8,174 nt of DNA, from positions 1 to 8,174 of the forward strand of contig WTJL01000157.1 in NCBI GenBank assembly GCA_011524845.1, in the 5' to 3' direction. The notes beneath the pieces were generated by a model, which did no database searches, had not been told where the DNA came from, and worked only from the letters and a program-made list of their open reading frames with translations. The DNA comes from Flavobacteriales bacterium (lineage in GTDB: Bacteria > Bacteroidota > Bacteroidia > Flavobacteriales_D > Sanyastnellaceae). Numbering within the stretch: the stretch's first letter is position 1; each line of letters starts with the position of its first letter. A program made the position numbers and the translations under genes. Shown here piece after piece: positions 6,689 to 8,174 of this stretch.

Positions 6689-8174
6689 ATGCACAACCGC
6701 AACTCGATCTTTTCCTCTTTGATGTCGTCCCTGGGCTCGGTGAGTCGCGCCTTGGCGATGGCCTGTTTGACCTTCGTTGCCTTGGGAGCCTCTGCCCAAA
6801 TCGAAGACCCTGTCACCTGGAAGTTTGGCCTGTACCCCAGCGAGCAGGAAGGCATGCACGACCTCGTGGTCCATGCCGAAGTGGACACGTGCTGGCACAT
6901 CTACTCCCAGGACAACGATCCCAACGATGGACCTGTTCCGACGGAATTTGCGTTTGAATGGCCTGCCGGCGTCACCGCCCAGGGCAACATGAACGAGTGC
7001 ACGCCCATCGAGGAATACGACCCCAACTTCATGTTGGACCTGAAGTTCTTTGAGGAAAACGTGTACTGGCACCAAACCCTCGACCTCAGCGGAGCCTCAA
7101 GCGACGCCGTCATCAAGGGGTATGTGTACTTCATGGTCTGTGACGCAAGCATGTGCCTTCCCCCCGAAGAAGTGGGCATTGAAGTTCGCGTGGCCGACGT
7201 TCAACCCGCCTCTGACCGACCCGACTATTGTGCACCCTCCGAACACTGGTGCGACCACACGAGCGAAGGAGGAGAAGGGCACGACGACGAAGGTGGCATG
7301 TTCAGCGAAGGCTCGTCTTCCGAGGACCGAACGGACGTGGGCGACGCGGAGAACGAAGGGGATGAACAAGAAGAAGGCCTCTTCTGGACCTTCTTGTTGG
7401 GCTTTGGTTTGGGCTTGGCGGCCCTGTTGACACCCTGCGTGTTCCCCATGATTCCCATGACCGTGAGCTTTTTCACGAAGCAATCGAAGACCCGTGCGGA
7501 AGGCATTCGAAACGCCCTGATCTACGGGTTCTTCATCATTTTCATCTACACCGCGTTGGGGCTGGCCCTCACCGCCTTCTTTGGGGTGGACGTGCTCAAT
7601 GTGATTTCGACCGACCCCTTCTTCAACGTCTTCTTGTTCCTTCTTCTGTTGATTTTCGGAGCGAGTTTCTTGGGGGCTTTTGAAATCCAGCTGCCCTCGA
7701 GCTGGGCCAACAAAGCCGATGCAGCAAGCGACCGCGGAGGAATCATCGGAATCTTCTTCATGGCTGCGACGTTGGCGATCGTGTCGTTCTCGTGCACCGG
7801 ACCGCTCGTCGGCTCTGCACTGGCAGGCGCCGCAACGGGATCGTTCGCGGCACCCACGGCCGTCATGCTCGGCTTTTCGTCGGCCTTGGCCTTGCCGTTT
7901 GGTCTGTTTTCCGCGTTCCCTGGATGGTTGAACAGCTTGCCTCAAAGTGGAGGCTGGTTGAACAGCGTCAAGGTGGTGCTCGGCTTGCTTGAAATTGGAT
8001 TTGCATTCAAATTCCTGAGCAACGCAGACTTGGTGTTGCAGCTGGGCCTCTTGCAACGCGAGTTGTTCATCGCCATTTGGATTGCCGTCAGCTTGACCAT
8101 TGCGTTCTACCTCTTCGGTTGGTTCACGCTGCCCCACGACAGCAAAGTCGAGCGCATTGGTGTGTTCCGTTTCT
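6689..8174 (+). CDS. dsbD: Thiol:disulfide interchange protein DsbD, N-terminal and membrane domains (cut by window edge)
   Basis: DsbD carries electrons from cytoplasmic thioredoxin across the inner membrane to periplasmic targets such as disulfide isomerases and cytochrome c maturation thioredoxins. 495 codons are open to the right edge with no stop. In order: a signal peptide with hydrophobic core about 21-34 and AxA-type cleavage at Ala36/Gln37; a periplasmic nDsbD domain (about 38-180) with the redox pair Cys151-Cys156 in VCDASMCLPP; an extra pair Cys181-Cys188; an acidic linker (189-230) with 17 Asp/Glu in 42 residues; and the membrane domain with TPCVFPMIPM (Cys250) and SFSCTGPLVG (Cys369), the two intramembrane redox cysteines. 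The GGWLNSVKVVLG segment is a family hallmark. The thioredoxin-like C-terminal domain should lie beyond base 8174. ATG at 6722 (residue 12) is an alternative start that still gives a signal peptide. No Shine-Dalgarno is seen. Confidence 0.93.
   Translation, partial: MHNRNSIFSSLMSSLGSVSRALAMACLTFVALGASAQIEDPVTWKFGLYPSEQEGMHDLVVHAEVDTCWHIYSQDNDPNDGPVPTEFAFEWPAGVTAQGNMNECTPIEEYDPNFMLDLKFFEENVYWHQTLDLSGASSDAVIKGYVYFMVCDASMCLPPEEVGIEVRVADVQPASDRPDYCAPSEHWCDHTSEGGEGHDDEGGMFSEGSSSEDRTDVGDAENEGDEQEEGLFWTFLLGFGLGLAALLTPCVFPMIPMTVSFFTKQSKTRAEGIRNALIYGFFIIFIYTALGLALTAFFGVDVLNVISTDPFFNVFLFLLLLIFGASFLGAFEIQLPSSWANKADAASDRGGIIGIFFMAATLAIVSFSCTGPLVGSALAGAATGSFAAPTAVMLGFSSALALPFGLFSAFPGWLNSLPQSGGWLNSVKVVLGLLEIGFAFKFLSNADLVLQLGLLQRELFIAIWIAVSLTIAFYLFGWFTLPHDSKVERIGVFRF

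Noticed and set aside
7925..7966. In-frame 12-base direct repeat (TGGTTGAACAGC at 7925-7936 and 7955-7966) in dsbD
   Set aside because: It encodes two WLNS segments within a stretch that resembles a conserved DsbD family motif, so it reflects protein conservation rather than a mobile or regulatory repeat.
7097..8137. Open reading frame of 346 codons on the minus strand opposite dsbD
   Set aside because: The forward frame is a clear DsbD with signal peptide, redox cysteines and membrane helices. The antisense product is a polar low-complexity chain rich in Gln, Glu, Gly and Arg.

Overview
The window holds seven protein-coding genes packed with very little spacing, and nothing that looks mobile, viral or CRISPR-like. 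It is GC-rich by eye, and the protein variants point to a member of the Bacteroidota (possibly a high-GC marine or freshwater flavobacterial lineage). The evidence is the ferrochelatase subtype with an internal cysteine insert, a PabB with the GDIYEMN-type motif, an nDsbD motif of the form CxxxxC, and an MMPL/RND N-terminus typical of that phylum. In addition, a perfect TAnnTTTG -7 promoter box lies before one gene, and no start codon has a recognisable Shine-Dalgarno sequence. The phylum assignment is inference; species and genus cannot be read from this window.

Layout. Bases 1-651 (minus strand) carry the N-terminal 217 codons of an MMPL/RND-superfamily membrane transporter that runs off the left edge. 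A 64-base divergent intergenic region (652-715) has -7-like boxes on both strands. All the remaining genes read rightward: lpd (716-2119, dihydrolipoamide dehydrogenase), hemH (2142-3236, ferrochelatase), pabB (3246-4538, aminodeoxychorismate synthase component I), tilS (4535-5884, tRNA-Ile lysidine synthetase) and yhhQ (5877-6593, queuosine-precursor transporter). After a 95-base gap comes dsbD (6689 to beyond 8174, thiol:disulfide interchange protein), cut by the right edge before its thioredoxin-like C-terminal domain.

How the genes relate. lpd to yhhQ have gaps of 22 and 9 bases and then overlaps of 4 and 8 bases, so one transcript starting at the lpd promoter could cover them, with pabB-tilS-yhhQ probably translationally coupled. 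The set is a mixed housekeeping cluster: central carbon oxidation (E3 subunit), the last step of haem synthesis, folate precursor synthesis, and two functions serving the wobble base (position 34) of tRNA anticodons (lysidine by TilS, queuosine precursor uptake by YhhQ). dsbD probably has its own promoter and supplies reductant to the periplasm, including for cytochrome c maturation, a loose functional link to hemH.

No previously undescribed system is evident. The points most worth a second look are the leaderless-type divergent promoter, the four-cysteine insert in ferrochelatase, and the acidic linker with an extra cysteine pair in DsbD.
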